In this document: in pieces, positions 38,270-48,347 of the stretch
Layout of the letters: every line of letters starts with the position of its first letter
Numbering within the stretch: position 1 is the stretch's first letter
Assembly: GCF_007859715.1 (NCBI RefSeq)
Contig: NZ_SJPG01000001.1
Span: forward strand, 4,702,001 to 4,766,000
DNA from: Rubinisphaera italica
GTDB taxonomy: Bacteria > Planctomycetota > Planctomycetia > Planctomycetales > Planctomycetaceae
Direction of reading: 5' to 3'
DNA length: 64,000 bases
Program-made: the position numbers and the translations under genes
The notes under the pieces: generated by a model
What the model saw: the letters and a program-made list of their open reading frames with translations, nothing else
Databases searched by the model: none
What the model was told of the DNA's origin: nothing

Positions 38270-38839
38270 ATGTCACGCTTCACTCTCACACTGATCGCTC
38301 TGGCTGCTCTGACAACCTTCACCACTGCTGCTCAAGCGGGTGGTTGCTCAAAGGGAGGCTACAAAAAAGGTTACGGCGGCAACTACGGTGGAAATTATGG
38401 TGGTCACTACGGCGGCGGAAATTACGGCTACAAAAAGACTTACCACAACGATCACTATGTGAAACCTGTATACGCCAAGCCAATCGTTCACGAAGTTGTG
38501 ATTGAAAAACCGGTTTACCGCGAAGTGATTGTCGAAAAGCCAGTCATCATTGAAAAACCTGTCTGCCCGGCTCCACTCCCTTCCCTCGGCTTTTTCGGTG
38601 TGATGTGTCCTGAAGGGATGCTGATCAAAGAAATCCAGCCGAACAGCGAAGCTTGCCGTTTGGGTCTGGCTCCTGGCGATGTGATCAAGATGTTCGATGA
38701 CATCCGCATCATCTGCGAAGACGACTGGACTCACGCACTCAAGTGCTCAGGCAAAGTCGCCTGCCTCAAAGTGATTCCCTGCGGACAACACACGATCCTT
38801 GAGTACCACGCACAGTTGGCACCCGGCCTGGCTTACTAG
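38270..38839 (+). CDS. Exported Gly/Tyr-rich protein with PDZ-like domain
   Basis: A 189-residue protein. Signal peptide 1-22 (TTAAQAGG). Residues about 23-70 are a Gly-Tyr-Lys-Asn repeat (YGGNYGGNYGGHYGGGNYGY). A linker of repeated VVIEKPVYREVIVEKPVI units follows. The C-terminal 75 residues resemble a PDZ domain: GMLIKEIQPNSEACRLGLAPGDVIKMFDD, here cited by SEACRLGLAPGDVIKMFDD. No protease domain is present, so it may be a cell-surface adaptor. The start is the ATG at 38270 rather than 38207, which gives a clean signal peptide and has AAGGA about 10 bases upstream. Confidence 0.75.
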   Translation: MSRFTLTLIALAALTTFTTAAQAGGCSKGGYKKGYGGNYGGNYGGHYGGGNYGYKKTYHNDHYVKPVYAKPIVHEVVIEKPVYREVIVEKPVIIEKPVCPAPLPSLGFFGVMCPEGMLIKEIQPNSEACRLGLAPGDVIKMFDDIRIICEDDWTHALKCSGKVACLKVIPCGQHTILEYHAQLAPGLAY

Positions 38840-38846
38840 GAGCATT

Positions 38847-38862
38847 CTGCTCCACCGGGGGC
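38847..38862. repeat. Left 16-bp direct repeat of PAL-G
   Basis: CTGCTCCACCGGGGGC, identical to 39010-39025. The pair brackets the PAL-G element. Confidence 0.7.
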
Positions 38863-38868
38863 GGAATA

Positions 38869-39007
38869 GTAGGGTGCGTCCTGACGCACCGGAATCCGGG
38901 TAGAATTCAATTCGAAAGCGATAAGTGAATCGCGGAGGTTTCATTTTGGATTTGAGAGTCAATAGCGAAGTCATCTCGGCAGCATGGTGCGTCAGGACGC
39001 ACCCTAC
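38869..39007. mobile_element. PAL-G, 139-bp MITE-like element with 22-bp inverted ends
   Basis: The first 22 and last 22 bases are perfect inverse copies, and each end is itself a hairpin, GGTGCGTC-CT-GACGCACC. The element has no gene and is bracketed by the direct repeats 38847-38862 and 39010-39025. It lies 29 bases after the stop of the PDZ-like gene. A transposase for it is not in the window unless the RAYT serves it. Confidence 0.6.
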
Positions 39008-39009
39008 AA

Positions 39010-39025
39010 CTGCTCCACCGGGGGC
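39010..39025. repeat. Right 16-bp direct repeat of PAL-G
   Basis: CTGCTCCACCGGGGGC, identical to 38847-38862. Confidence 0.7.
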
Positions 39026-39092
39026 AGTCGCTTGGACGATTTGGGTACAGAAAACGATTCCAGTTACTCCTGCAGAGCGTCAAACGAAAACA

Positions 39093-39127
39093 AAAACGGG
39101 CGAGTCTGAAAAAGACTCGCCCGTTTT
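39093..39127. terminator. Bidirectional intrinsic terminator
   Basis: AAAACGGGCGAGTCT pairs perfectly with AGACTCGCCCGTTTT (15 bp, GAAAA loop). Both strands end in T-runs, so it serves the plus-strand PDZ gene and the minus-strand monooxygenase, whose stop is at 39136. Confidence 0.9.
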
Positions 39128-39135
39128 ATTGTCAA

Positions 39136-40614
39136 TCATTTCAATTCAAACACTTTTTGATTGATGTTTCTCGTTTCCCACCAGTAGCGAATGGGGGCAC
39201 CGGACCAGTTGTTGACGATGTTTCCGGTTTGATTGGTGTACCAGTTGCCGCAGTCTTCATTCCAGATCAAGTTGTCGAGGTCGGACTGTAGTTTCTGATC
39301 GAACTCTTCGACGGCTGATTCTGTGACTTCGACCGTACTGGCCTGTGCTTTTTGCATCAATTTGAGGCAGTTCATAATGAGTTTGACCTGACATTCGATC
39401 ATGAAAATAATCGAATTATGTCCCAGGTTGGTATTTGGACCATAGAGCATGAAAAAGTTGGGGAAGCCGTGGGCCATTACGCCGTACCAGGTTTTCGGGC
39501 GGGCTTGCCAGGCGGTATTGATATCCAGACCGTTTCGACCGATCACTTTCATTGGCGAGAGAAATTCAGTCGATTTGAAACCGGTCGCATAAACGATGGC
39601 ATCGACGGGATAATTTTCCTCACCGGCGACAACGCTGTCAGAAGTCAGCGACGTCACGCCATGATCGATGACTTCGACATTTTCCCGACCCAGACATTGT
39701 AGATAATCATCGGAAAGCAGGACTCGTTTACAGCCAGCCGGGTAGCGGGGAATGACTGTTCGCCATAGTTTTTTTGGCGTTCGCTCCCGCATTTTTTTGA
39801 GAAGCCAGTGTCGAAAATTCTTGTTCAAAACGCTGTTCCGCCGGTAGAGTTTGATCCGGTATTCATGTCTCCAGAACAGATAGGAGCGATACAGTCGGGC
39901 AAAGCCGGGAATCCAGCGGAAGGCAGCGGTTTTTATTCTCGAATAAGTTTGATCGTTTCGAGGTGCGATGTAATTTGCAGATCGCTGAAAAATGTATGTC
40001 TGACGGGTTTGTTTTGAGATTTCGGGGATCAGTTGAATTGCTGAAGCTCCGTTGCCGATGACGGCTACTTTCTTATCCTGAAAATCAAACTCATGATTCC
40101 AGCGAGCCGAGTGAAATTGCTGGCCTTCAAACTGATCGGCTCCAGGCAGATTCGGAATGCTTGGTCGGTTCAGCTGGCCAACACTGCTGATGAAAATGTT
40201 GGCAGTGAGTGCTTCGCCAGATTCCAGCTGGATGTTCCAGAGTCCAGTCGCTTCATCAAAACGGGCCTGATCGACCGTTTCGCCAAATCGTGTGATTGAG
40301 GAGAGGTCAAACCGATTAGCGGTCTCTTTGAAGTATTCCAGCAACTCGGGCTGGAGTGCGTAGAGGCGGGACCAGTTGGACTTGAGGGCAAACGAGAACG
40401 AGTAAAGCATGGCCGGGACATCGCAACCGCAGCCGGGGTAACTGTTTTCGAGCCAGGTTCCGCCGAAATCGTTCGATTTCTCAAGGATTGTGACGGACCG
40501 ATAGCCTGCCCGCTTCAGCTGAATCGCCATGCAGATGCCGCTGACCCCCGCCCCCACAATCACGATGGTTGGCTGCCCCGAATTCAAACTCCCTTCTGGC
40601 CCGTTTCGCGTCAC
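39136..40614 (-). CDS. Flavin monooxygenase, Baeyer-Villiger type
   Basis: A 492-residue class B FAD/NADPH monooxygenase. The FAD fold is at IVIVGAGVSG (residues 17-26), the NADPH fold at VAVIGNGASAI (about 184-194), and between them lies FEGQQFHSARW, a perfect F-x-G-x-x-x-H-x-x-x-W Baeyer-Villiger fingerprint. The ATG motif of the C-terminus is seen in DAIVYATGFKS. Such enzymes insert oxygen into ketones or oxidise N or S in small molecules. No ATG fits; I chose the GTG at 40614, preceded by GAGGG, over the TTG at 40626. Substrate unknown. Confidence 0.85.
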   Translation of the reverse strand: MTRNGPEGSLNSGQPTIVIVGAGVSGICMAIQLKRAGYRSVTILEKSNDFGGTWLENSYPGCGCDVPAMLYSFSFALKSNWSRLYALQPELLEYFKETANRFDLSSITRFGETVDQARFDEATGLWNIQLESGEALTANIFISSVGQLNRPSIPNLPGADQFEGQQFHSARWNHEFDFQDKKVAVIGNGASAIQLIPEISKQTRQTYIFQRSANYIAPRNDQTYSRIKTAAFRWIPGFARLYRSYLFWRHEYRIKLYRRNSVLNKNFRHWLLKKMRERTPKKLWRTVIPRYPAGCKRVLLSDDYLQCLGRENVEVIDHGVTSLTSDSVVAGEENYPVDAIVYATGFKSTEFLSPMKVIGRNGLDINTAWQARPKTWYGVMAHGFPNFFMLYGPNTNLGHNSIIFMIECQVKLIMNCLKLMQKAQASTVEVTESAVEEFDQKLQSDLDNLIWNEDCGNWYTNQTGNIVNNWSGAPIRYWWETRNINQKVFELK

Positions 40615-40727
40615 TTCGTCCCTCAACTTAACAGCTGCAATTACCTGACTTTTATTGTCGATTCTGAATGTTCCGAAAACACTATAAACGAGAGCCTGAC
40701 CATAAGAAACAGGAAGTCTAAAGAATC

Positions 40728-42221
40728 TCAGTTCTTGCCGCGTGTTTTCCAGTTCGGATGTGAAACGTGGGCTTCGTCCATCAGTTTCGTCAATTGCTTG
40801 ACGATTTCGGGATGCTCGCTGGCGATGTTATTTTCTTCGCCAAGATCCTGGGAGAGATCGTACAGTTCGACTTTGCCGTCAAACATCGGAATGCGGATCG
40901 CTTTCCAGTTTTTTTTGCGAACAGCTTGCTTCGATTCTCTTTCGTAGAATTCCCAGTAGAGATAGTCGTGTTCTGACTGCTGTTCGGGATGCCCGGTCAT
41001 GACAGGGACGAAGGAAATACTGTCGAGATTTTTTGGTGTATTCGCATCGGCCAACTCGCAGGCAGTGGCGAAGAAATCGCCGAAATAGGCGACGTGATCC
41101 GTCACACTGCCCGGCTGAATATGCCCTGGCCAGCGGGCGATTGTCGGAACGCGGATGCCTCCTTCATACAGATCGCGTTTCATTCCTCTGAGAGGGCCGT
41201 TGGGGTCGAATGTCTCTGGGTTGTTACCCCCTTCTTTGTGGTGTCCGTTGTCGGATGTGAAGATGACGAGGGTTTCTTCATCGAGTCCCTGAGACTTGAG
41301 TTGCTTGAATAATTCGCCGATGCCGTTGTCCATGCGAGTGATCATAGCGGCCTGGCCTTTATCAGGATCACTCCAATCCTTTTCAGAATAGATGCCGTAA
41401 TCGGGAACTTCCTGTCCGTTGCCGGTGCCGCGGGTTCCTTCGTTGTTTGCGTGGGGGATAGTCAGTGCCAGATACAGAAAAAAGGGTTTGCCCGATTTTT
41501 GATCGGCAATGAATTTGCTGGTCTCTTCCATGAACAGGTCGTGAGAATAATCGACGCGTTTCGTCGCCCAGCCCGCTGATCCCCATTCGCCGGTTTTCAC
41601 TTTATTGACGACATTTCTCAGCTGAACTTTCTCGCCATTTCGCCAGAGAATTTCCGGATAGTAATTGTGAGCCTGATGCTGAGAAAGATAGCCGAAGCTG
41701 TAATCGAACCCCTGTTTGTTCGGAAAGCCAGCTTCTCCTCCACCCGGTTCGCCAAGTCCCCATTTCCCGATCAGAGCGGTGCGATACCCTGAGTCCTGAA
41801 GCACTTCTGCAATCGTGACATCTTCATCCCGCAATCGCTGAATATTTGATGCGGAGTTTCCCCGAACTTCGCAATGACCTGTGTGCAAGCCCGTCATGAG
41901 AACGCAACGGGAAGGAGCACAAACGGTTGCTCCGGCGTAAAAGTTCGTGAATTTCATTCCCTCGGCTGCCATCTGATCGAGATTCGGAGTTTTGATCTTC
42001 TCCTGACCAAAGCAGCCGAGATCTCCATAGCCGAGGTCATCGGCGAGAATGAAAATGATATTCGGCCGAGTGGAGGACTCTGCCGCGAATGATTGCGCAG
42101 GAAAGAGTTGCGGAATCACTGCTGCGAGTAGCAAAATAACTTGGGATGTTATTCGATTGAACAAACGATTTGGGAATGACTGGTTTGTGCTGACCTGCGT
42201 CCAGGAAAAACATATCGACAT
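40728..42221 (-). CDS. Sulfatase (arylsulfatase family)
   Basis: A 497-residue exported type I sulfatase that hydrolyses a sulfate ester, probably of a polysaccharide. The signal segment runs to about 46 (SFAA). The catalytic motif is CAPSRC at residue 101, where Cys is converted to formylglycine by a sulfatase-modifying enzyme. The metal site begins with [12 protein letters not shown] (Asp61, Asp62) and includes [10 protein letters not shown] and FTSDNGH. The C-terminal half is complete. Planctomycetes often carry many such genes; a sulfatase-maturase is not in the window. It is in the same orientation as the monooxygenase, 114 bases upstream of it. Confidence 0.93.
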   Translation of the reverse strand: MSICFSWTQVSTNQSFPNRLFNRITSQVILLLAAVIPQLFPAQSFAAESSTRPNIIFILADDLGYGDLGCFGQEKIKTPNLDQMAAEGMKFTNFYAGATVCAPSRCVLMTGLHTGHCEVRGNSASNIQRLRDEDVTIAEVLQDSGYRTALIGKWGLGEPGGGEAGFPNKQGFDYSFGYLSQHQAHNYYPEILWRNGEKVQLRNVVNKVKTGEWGSAGWATKRVDYSHDLFMEETSKFIADQKSGKPFFLYLALTIPHANNEGTRGTGNGQEVPDYGIYSEKDWSDPDKGQAAMITRMDNGIGELFKQLKSQGLDEETLVIFTSDNGHHKEGGNNPETFDPNGPLRGMKRDLYEGGIRVPTIARWPGHIQPGSVTDHVAYFGDFFATACELADANTPKNLDSISFVPVMTGHPEQQSEHDYLYWEFYERESKQAVRKKNWKAIRIPMFDGKVELYDLSQDLGEENNIASEHPEIVKQLTKLMDEAHVSHPNWKTRGKN

Positions 42222-42384
42222 AATGAAACTTTCTGAGTGCTGTCATGCTCTGCGCTGTAGTCACTCCCGTTCTCACTTTTGATCCACGTGCGCATTCTGA
42301 AAACATTGTGAGACGGGTTGAAGTTTCATTGTCTCTCTCGAATCTCCCGAGGTCAATTCTCAGCGGAAATTCAGTTCGTTTTTA

Positions 42385-42942
42385 CTACACTTTGCAGGAT
42401 CCGGAATTCTCGGAGCACTGGTTCCAGGGCATACGAGCCAGCATCATTCCCATGCCGCAGGTATCGGTAATTCCCGCGAAAACCAATCCGGCTCCCACGA
42501 ACGCGGCTATTCCGAGAAAGCCCGGATGGACGAACGCTCCCAGAGCGGTCCCGATGACAACAAGTGACCCGGCTGCGATGCGAACCTGACGTTCGAGTGA
42601 CATGACCTTGCGACCGCGAACGACTTGCAGACCAGCTTCATCGCAGGCCATTGTTCCTCCGACGACGTTCACCGCATTGGAGTGTCCAGCCTTTTGGAAT
42701 TTCTGACACGCCATTTCCCCCCGGCTGCCCGATCGACAAATCATGTAAACGGGCTCTTCTGCAGAACCGTTGCGTTCTTTGACGATCGCATTCGGATCCA
42801 GTTTATCGAGTGGAATATTTCGAGCCGATTTTAGATGCAATTCCTGAAACTCAGCCGGCGTGCGGACATCGATTAAATCCAATTCCGGTTTTGACTTCAG
42901 TCGTTCCTGCAATTGCTCTGGCGTAATTGTTGATGAACTCAT
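42385..42942 (-). CDS. Rhodanese domain fused to DUF2892 membrane tail
   Basis: A 185-residue protein. The N-terminal rhodanese domain (1-110) has LIDVRTPAEFQELHLKSARNIPL and the active-site loop CRSGSRGE, whose Cys carries a persulfide. Two C-terminal membrane helices with GAFVHPGFLGIAAFVGAGLVFAG and ITDTCGMGMMLARMPWN (DUF2892) follow, as in YgaP-type inner-membrane sulfurtransferases. The GGGAG ribosome site is present. An ArsR-type gene lies 84 bases upstream on the same strand, and both are preceded by the same operator sequence, so regulation by a sulfide or persulfide sensor is likely (inference). Confidence 0.9.
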   Translation of the reverse strand: MSSSTITPEQLQERLKSKPELDLIDVRTPAEFQELHLKSARNIPLDKLDPNAIVKERNGSAEEPVYMICRSGSRGEMACQKFQKAGHSNAVNVVGGTMACDEAGLQVVRGRKVMSLERQVRIAAGSLVVIGTALGAFVHPGFLGIAAFVGAGLVFAGITDTCGMGMMLARMPWNQCSENSGSCKV

Positions 42943-42984
42943 AGCGAGTCTCCCTGGTGGACTTCCACCTGATAATTGTCATAG

Positions 42985-43004
42985 TGTCGAGATGTTACGA
43001 TATA
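42985..43004. promoter_or_regulatory. Operator copy A, upstream of the rhodanese gene
   Basis: TGTCGAGATGTTACGATATA, 43-62 bases before the rhodanese start. It shares TCG-N2-ATGTTACGA with copy B at 43362-43381 (14 of 17 bases), and TCG-N8-CGA is a dyad in both. Confidence 0.6.
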
Positions 43005-43026
43005 TTTTTTCAAAAAAATGCACCCC

Positions 43027-43341
43027 TCACCCAAAACGGGATTCGATGCATGTCATAATTTGTGCCAGGTGAGGTTCCACGACCTTATAATAAGCTTTCC
43101 GGCCTTCCTTCTCGCTTTCCAGGAATCCACAACGCTGCATCAGCCTCAAATGTTCGGAGGCCATGTGGCTGGGGATCTCACAGGCTTCAGCAAGTTGTCC
43201 GACCGTAAAGCGACCATTGAGCAACATCTGCACAATTCGCAGTCGATGCGGATGAGCCAGAATTTTCAGACACTCAGCAGCCTGCTCTAAGGCTGGCAGT
43301 GAAATGAGTGGCTTTTCTTTAGTTTTTGATTTCGTTGTCAT
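43027..43341 (-). CDS. ArsR-family transcriptional regulator
   Basis: A 104-residue winged-helix repressor. The DNA-recognition segment is VGQLAEACEIPSHMASEHLRLMQRCGFL, cited here by SHMASEHLRLMQRC. Cysteines at 24, 54, 71 and 98 could form a thiol switch; there is no CxCxxC metal motif of the As/Cd sensors. AGAGGTT precedes the ATG. It probably controls itself and the rhodanese gene from the shared operator. The gene order matches persulfide-responsive systems of the BigR type, but the cysteine positions do not match them exactly, so the signal is not certain. Confidence 0.87.
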   Translation of the reverse strand: MTTKSKTKEKPLISLPALEQAAECLKILAHPHRLRIVQMLLNGRFTVGQLAEACEIPSHMASEHLRLMQRCGFLESEKEGRKAYYKVVEPHLAQIMTCIESRFG

Positions 43342-43361
43342 TGGATAACCTCTTACTTAAT

Positions 43362-43381
43362 TATATCGTCATGTTACGACA
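43362..43381. promoter_or_regulatory. Operator copy B, upstream of the ArsR gene
   Basis: TATATCGTCATGTTACGACA, 21-40 bases before the ArsR start. See copy A at 42985-43004. When A is read in reverse the ends also match (TATATCG and CGACA). Confidence 0.6.
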
Positions 43382-43478
43382 TTTCAATTGATTTAATTTG
43401 GAAATCTGTAAGATTAATCCAAACACAAATCATTTTTTCACTTTTCCCTGGGTGTCGAAGCAGGAGCTTCAATACTGC

Positions 43479-43495
43479 GTGCTCCCCAGGAGCAC
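43479..43495. repeat. Short perfect hairpin
   Basis: GTGCTCC-CCA-GGAGCAC, a 7-bp stem with a 3-base loop. No T-run. In a 298-base gap that otherwise holds only operator B and the PAL-D arm at 43564-43588. Confidence 0.5.
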
Positions 43496-43563
43496 AGCGT
43501 TTTACATAAAATGCCATAAACGTTTTGTGGTAATACATTTACCTCATTTCTTGTCTTGAACGC

Positions 43564-43588
43564 CGCCCCCTCGCTGACGCTTCGGGTT
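43564..43588. repeat. PAL-D single arm
   Basis: CCCCCTCGCTGACGCTTCGG followed by GTT. One arm of the family paired at 19671-19800 and 37971-38120. Confidence 0.7.
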
Positions 43589-43639
43589 ATGATTATTCAT
43601 GCAGAATGATGAGGACCCTGGAAACAAGTTGAGCAAAAA

Positions 43640-45724
<2,085 letters not shown>

Positions 45725-45870
45725 GATTTCAACTGGTTTTATTGATAAATTGGTTGGATTGAGTTCCCGGAAAATCCCCGAGTTTTGTCAATCATAAGTA
45801 TGTTTGCAGAATGTGAACAGTGCGGCGGGTGGGATTGCAGGGATGAGAATTTGAAAACCATGTCGAATCC

Positions 45871-45913
45871 GGGTGACACACTCTGAGTGGAGCGCAGCGG
45901 AAGGATGGGCGTG
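45871..45913. repeat. PAL-F copy, decayed
   Basis: GGGTGACACACTCTGAGTGG, then AGCGCAGCGGAAGGATGGGCG, 26 bases before the first orphan gene. An in-frame start at 45873 within the repeat is therefore not credible. Confidence 0.7.
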
Positions 45914-45938
45914 TGGGAATTTGGAGATCAGTAATTGT

Positions 45939-46286
45939 ATGTTAAGTCCGATCTTATCACTCGAAAATCCTATTCGTGTAAGAATGGTAAGTGCTTATTC
46001 TGATGGGACCATCTGGTTTTCGTTTGAGGATAACATAGGAAAATTTGACCAAGCATGTATTGATGGACGTTCGAGTAGTATTACACAATATCGACTATTT
46101 GATCAGGCTCGGCATCCAAATTTTCCGGAAGCAGTCCTTGTTGAATTGGGTTCATTCGAAGAAGGGATTATCGTTTCTCTGGTTTCTTGCTGGCTAGGAT
46201 CTCACACTCCTCAAGAAACTGGCATAACAGAGTACGGATGGCAATTAATTTGTGATACTTTAATAAGAATTGGGACCCGACATTAA
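45939..46286 (+). CDS. Hypothetical protein, orphan gene 1
   Basis: A 115-residue soluble protein with no function recognised. It is rich in aromatic and acidic residues (GTIWFSFEDNIGKFDQACIDG, EAVLVELGSFEEGIIVSLVS). No signal peptide or membrane helix. The start is chosen as the ATG at 45939, since the upstream frame enters the PAL-F repeat; GGAG is rather far (about 13 bases). The local sequence is more A/T-rich than neighbouring genes. It lies in a block with 46413..46829 and 46826..47284 between PAL-F copies, which suggests an acquired region. Confidence 0.6.
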   Translation: MLSPILSLENPIRVRMVSAYSDGTIWFSFEDNIGKFDQACIDGRSSSITQYRLFDQARHPNFPEAVLVELGSFEEGIIVSLVSCWLGSHTPQETGITEYGWQLICDTLIRIGTRH

Positions 46287-46323
46287 TCACGACACAATTG
46301 AATAAATTGCTCTTACTAAATCA

Positions 46324-46357
46324 CCACGCCCATCACTTCGTTCTGAGCGTGCCACCC
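46324..46357. repeat. PAL-F inverse copy
   Basis: CCACGCCCATCACTTCGTTC, then TGAGCGTGCCACCC. Inverse orientation to the copy at 45871-45913, so the two flank orphan gene 1 as an inverted pair. Confidence 0.75.
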
Positions 46358-46412
46358 ATCCATGTCGAAATTGAGTAATCAGTTCAATATGTCCCTTAAG
46401 AAAATGTAACCA

Positions 46413-46829
46413 ATGTGGCCATTCAGAAAAGCGTCTCGTTATACGATTACTAGAGAAGGTGACAAGGTCTTTCTCTCGGTGTATTCTCCGATTCAGAATT
46501 TGCCTCCGAAAGTAGTTGATCAATACCTTTCAGATTTGCAATCAGCCGTTAGGAACTCAGTAGAAGAAAATGTTTGGAAGATCGTCTCTTCAGGCAATAT
46601 GCAGAGTGATCCCAAAGCATGCGAATACGTTGAAATTGTCAGACGCTCATTGATTGATGAATTTGGATTAAAAGATGATTCAAATGAAGTTTGGATTGGA
46701 AACTACCATTTGGGAATGATTGTCATTGGGTTCAATGCAAAACCACAAGTGATCTATCCGTACTATTACAAAGGAATTCAGCTCAAACCACTTATTTCTG
46801 AGAGAGCGAGTATAGGCTCAGATCAATGA
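46413..46829 (+). CDS. Hypothetical protein, orphan gene 2
   Basis: A 138-residue soluble protein of unknown function. Alpha/beta composition with a helix DQYLSDLQSAVRNSVEENVW and a hydrophobic core strand WIGNYHLGMIVIGFN. No known motif. Its stop TGA overlaps the ATG of the next gene (ATGA at 46826-46829), so the two are translated together. Confidence 0.65.
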   Translation: MWPFRKASRYTITREGDKVFLSVYSPIQNLPPKVVDQYLSDLQSAVRNSVEENVWKIVSSGNMQSDPKACEYVEIVRRSLIDEFGLKDDSNEVWIGNYHLGMIVIGFNAKPQVIYPYYYKGIQLKPLISERASIGSDQ

Positions 46830-47284
46830 TTCTTCGTATAGGAATAACTGGCTTTCGAGAACGATTGGATCCTCCTCTTTCCTTATCTGATATAGCCAAA
46901 TTCAAAACGTCATGCTTTGAGTTTGCGCGCAAAACTGGCGCACGGGTTAATTCCGAGAATCTCAAAGCTCCCAATGAGACCTCAAACTTCAGAACGGCTC
47001 ATTTTGAAACTCCTAACCAAAAATTCTCCGCTTTAGTTAATCTTCACTTCCCTGTTATTGGATTCGTTTCACGTACTGGAGGCTTTAATTCATCAAACCT
47101 TCAGTTTATTGATTGCCTATGGGAAACGACTGAATTTGAAGACTTTGAAATCCTTTCACAATCAGATTTGCAAAAAGAAATTAGCAAGGAAGAATTGGAA
47201 CAACTCTCGCCAGCAGAAAGAATACAGGTCAAGTATTGGAAACCAAAACGAATTGGCGATGTGATATTCAATTGCTGGGACTAA
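46826..47284 (+). CDS. Hypothetical protein, orphan gene 3
   Basis: A 152-residue soluble protein. No family recognised. It has an acidic middle (ETTEFEDFEILSQSD, KEISKEELEQLSPAE) and ends KPKRIGDVIFNCWD. The overlapping start with 46413..46829 shows co-expression. Proteins of this size and acidity in such gaps are often immunity proteins, but no toxin gene is in view, so the function stays open. Confidence 0.65.
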   Translation: MILRIGITGFRERLDPPLSLSDIAKFKTSCFEFARKTGARVNSENLKAPNETSNFRTAHFETPNQKFSALVNLHFPVIGFVSRTGGFNSSNLQFIDCLWETTEFEDFEILSQSDLQKEISKEELEQLSPAERIQVKYWKPKRIGDVIFNCWD

Positions 47285-47304
47285 CTCTCTAAATCTTCGA
47301 ATCC

Positions 47305-47462
47305 GGGTGGCACGCTCAGAGTGGAGCGAAGCGGAAGGATGGGCGTGGTCGCTTCTAAATCGACGTCCATGAAATGAACTCGATCGATGCAAAGACAATT
47401 CTTAAATCATCAACGGTATCTGGCAAATCACCACGCCCATCACTCCGTTCTGAGCGTGCCAC
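47305..47462. repeat. PAL-F 158-bp unit, left copy at the RAYT gene
   Basis: Starts GGGTGGCACGCTCAGAGTGG, contains an inner segment without a gene, and ends with the inverse arm CACGCCCATCACTCCGTTCT. The unit is repeated in the same orientation at 48185-48342 with about nine differences. Confidence 0.85.
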
Positions 47463-47472
47463 CCAACGCTGC

Positions 47473-48063
47473 TTACTCTTTGAAAACGGGTAAACTTTTA
47501 TCCATTTTCAGAGGAACATCGTTTTCACCGGCATACCATCGTGCACTTGACCATTTCCAGTCAATTGCTTTGTTGACTAATCCTCGACGGACAGGGTTCT
47601 CATGGAAATAATCGAGTGTTGCGAGAATCGCTTTGGGATTATCAATATTCCGATCATATCCGCCCCCAGCCTGCCAGAATCGTCTGCGAGTTCTTTTTCC
47701 CTCAGTCACTGTTATTTTGGGAATCCATTCAGAGGCATTTGATTCAATCCATTGGACTGCTTTTCGACCAACATCTTCCTTCACTTTGCTGATATATCTG
47801 GAGACAGTTTTCCCATCCTCTTGAGGATAAACGAGGAGATGGACATGTTCGGGCATGATCACATAAGCCCAGAGATCCACAGAAAACAGCTGGCGATTTT
47901 TCTCTAAAGCCTCAATCAGCCATTTTCTGGTTCGATCCTTGGAAAGAAATTGGTAACGCTGATAGCAGGTAAAGGTTAGTGAGCGAGCAGTGAGATCCTT
48001 CTCAAAGCGTTTGCGACGTTTGCTGTAGTATTGCTTTCCTGTTGAAAGATTTCGGACTTGCAT
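47473..48063 (-). CDS. REP-associated tyrosine transposase (RAYT)
   Basis: A 196-residue Y1 (HUH) transposase of the RAYT/IS200-like group, which nicks DNA at REP palindromes. The HUH motif is MPEHVHLLVYP (about residues 69-79), and the catalytic Tyr is in GGGYDRNIDN. FHENPVRRGLV and DWKWSSARWYAG are typical of the group. The start ATG at 48063 (MQVRNLSTG) is preferred; the longer frame to 48183 starts inside a PAL-F arm. It is flanked by PAL-F copies on both sides, as expected for a RAYT with its own REP family. No insertion-sequence ends are visible. Confidence 0.92.
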   Translation of the reverse strand: MQVRNLSTGKQYYSKRRKRFEKDLTARSLTFTCYQRYQFLSKDRTRKWLIEALEKNRQLFSVDLWAYVIMPEHVHLLVYPQEDGKTVSRYISKVKEDVGRKAVQWIESNASEWIPKITVTEGKRTRRRFWQAGGGYDRNIDNPKAILATLDYFHENPVRRGLVNKAIDWKWSSARWYAGENDVPLKMDKSLPVFKE

Positions 48064-48106
48064 GAAAATAGCCTTGAATGAAAATTCAATATCTATCCTG
48101 CGATCA

Positions 48107-48140
48107 CCACGCCCATCACTTTGTTCTGAGCGTGCTACCC
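48107..48140. repeat. PAL-F arm beside the RAYT start
   Basis: CCACGCCCATCACTTTGTTC, then TGAGCGTGCTACCC, in the leader of the RAYT gene, 44 bases before the ATG. Confidence 0.75.
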
Positions 48141-48184
48141 ACGATTTCATTAAATCGTGAAACTGAAAAACATTCAACGCCAAC

Positions 48185-48342
48185 GGGTGGCACGCTCAGA
48201 GTGGAGCGAAGCGGAAGGATGGGCGTGGTCGCTTGTAGATCGACGTCCACGTCATGAACTCGATTCATGCAAAGACAATTCTTAAATCATCAACGGTATC
48301 TGGCAAATCACCACGCCCATCACTTCGTTCTGGGCGTGCCAC
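48185..48342. repeat. PAL-F 158-bp unit, right copy at the RAYT gene
   Basis: Same unit as 47305-47462 in the same direction, with the arms GGGTGGCACGC and GGGCGTGCCAC at the ends. The two copies enclose the RAYT gene (47463-48184). Confidence 0.85.
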
Positions 48343-48347
48343 TAGTA

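Noticed and set aside
43479..43495. Hairpin near the EF-G stop as a terminator
   Set aside because: No T-run follows on either strand.
47473..48183. Longer RAYT reading with 40 extra N-terminal residues
   Set aside because: The extra residues are the translation of a PAL-F arm; the ATG at 48063 gives the normal length.
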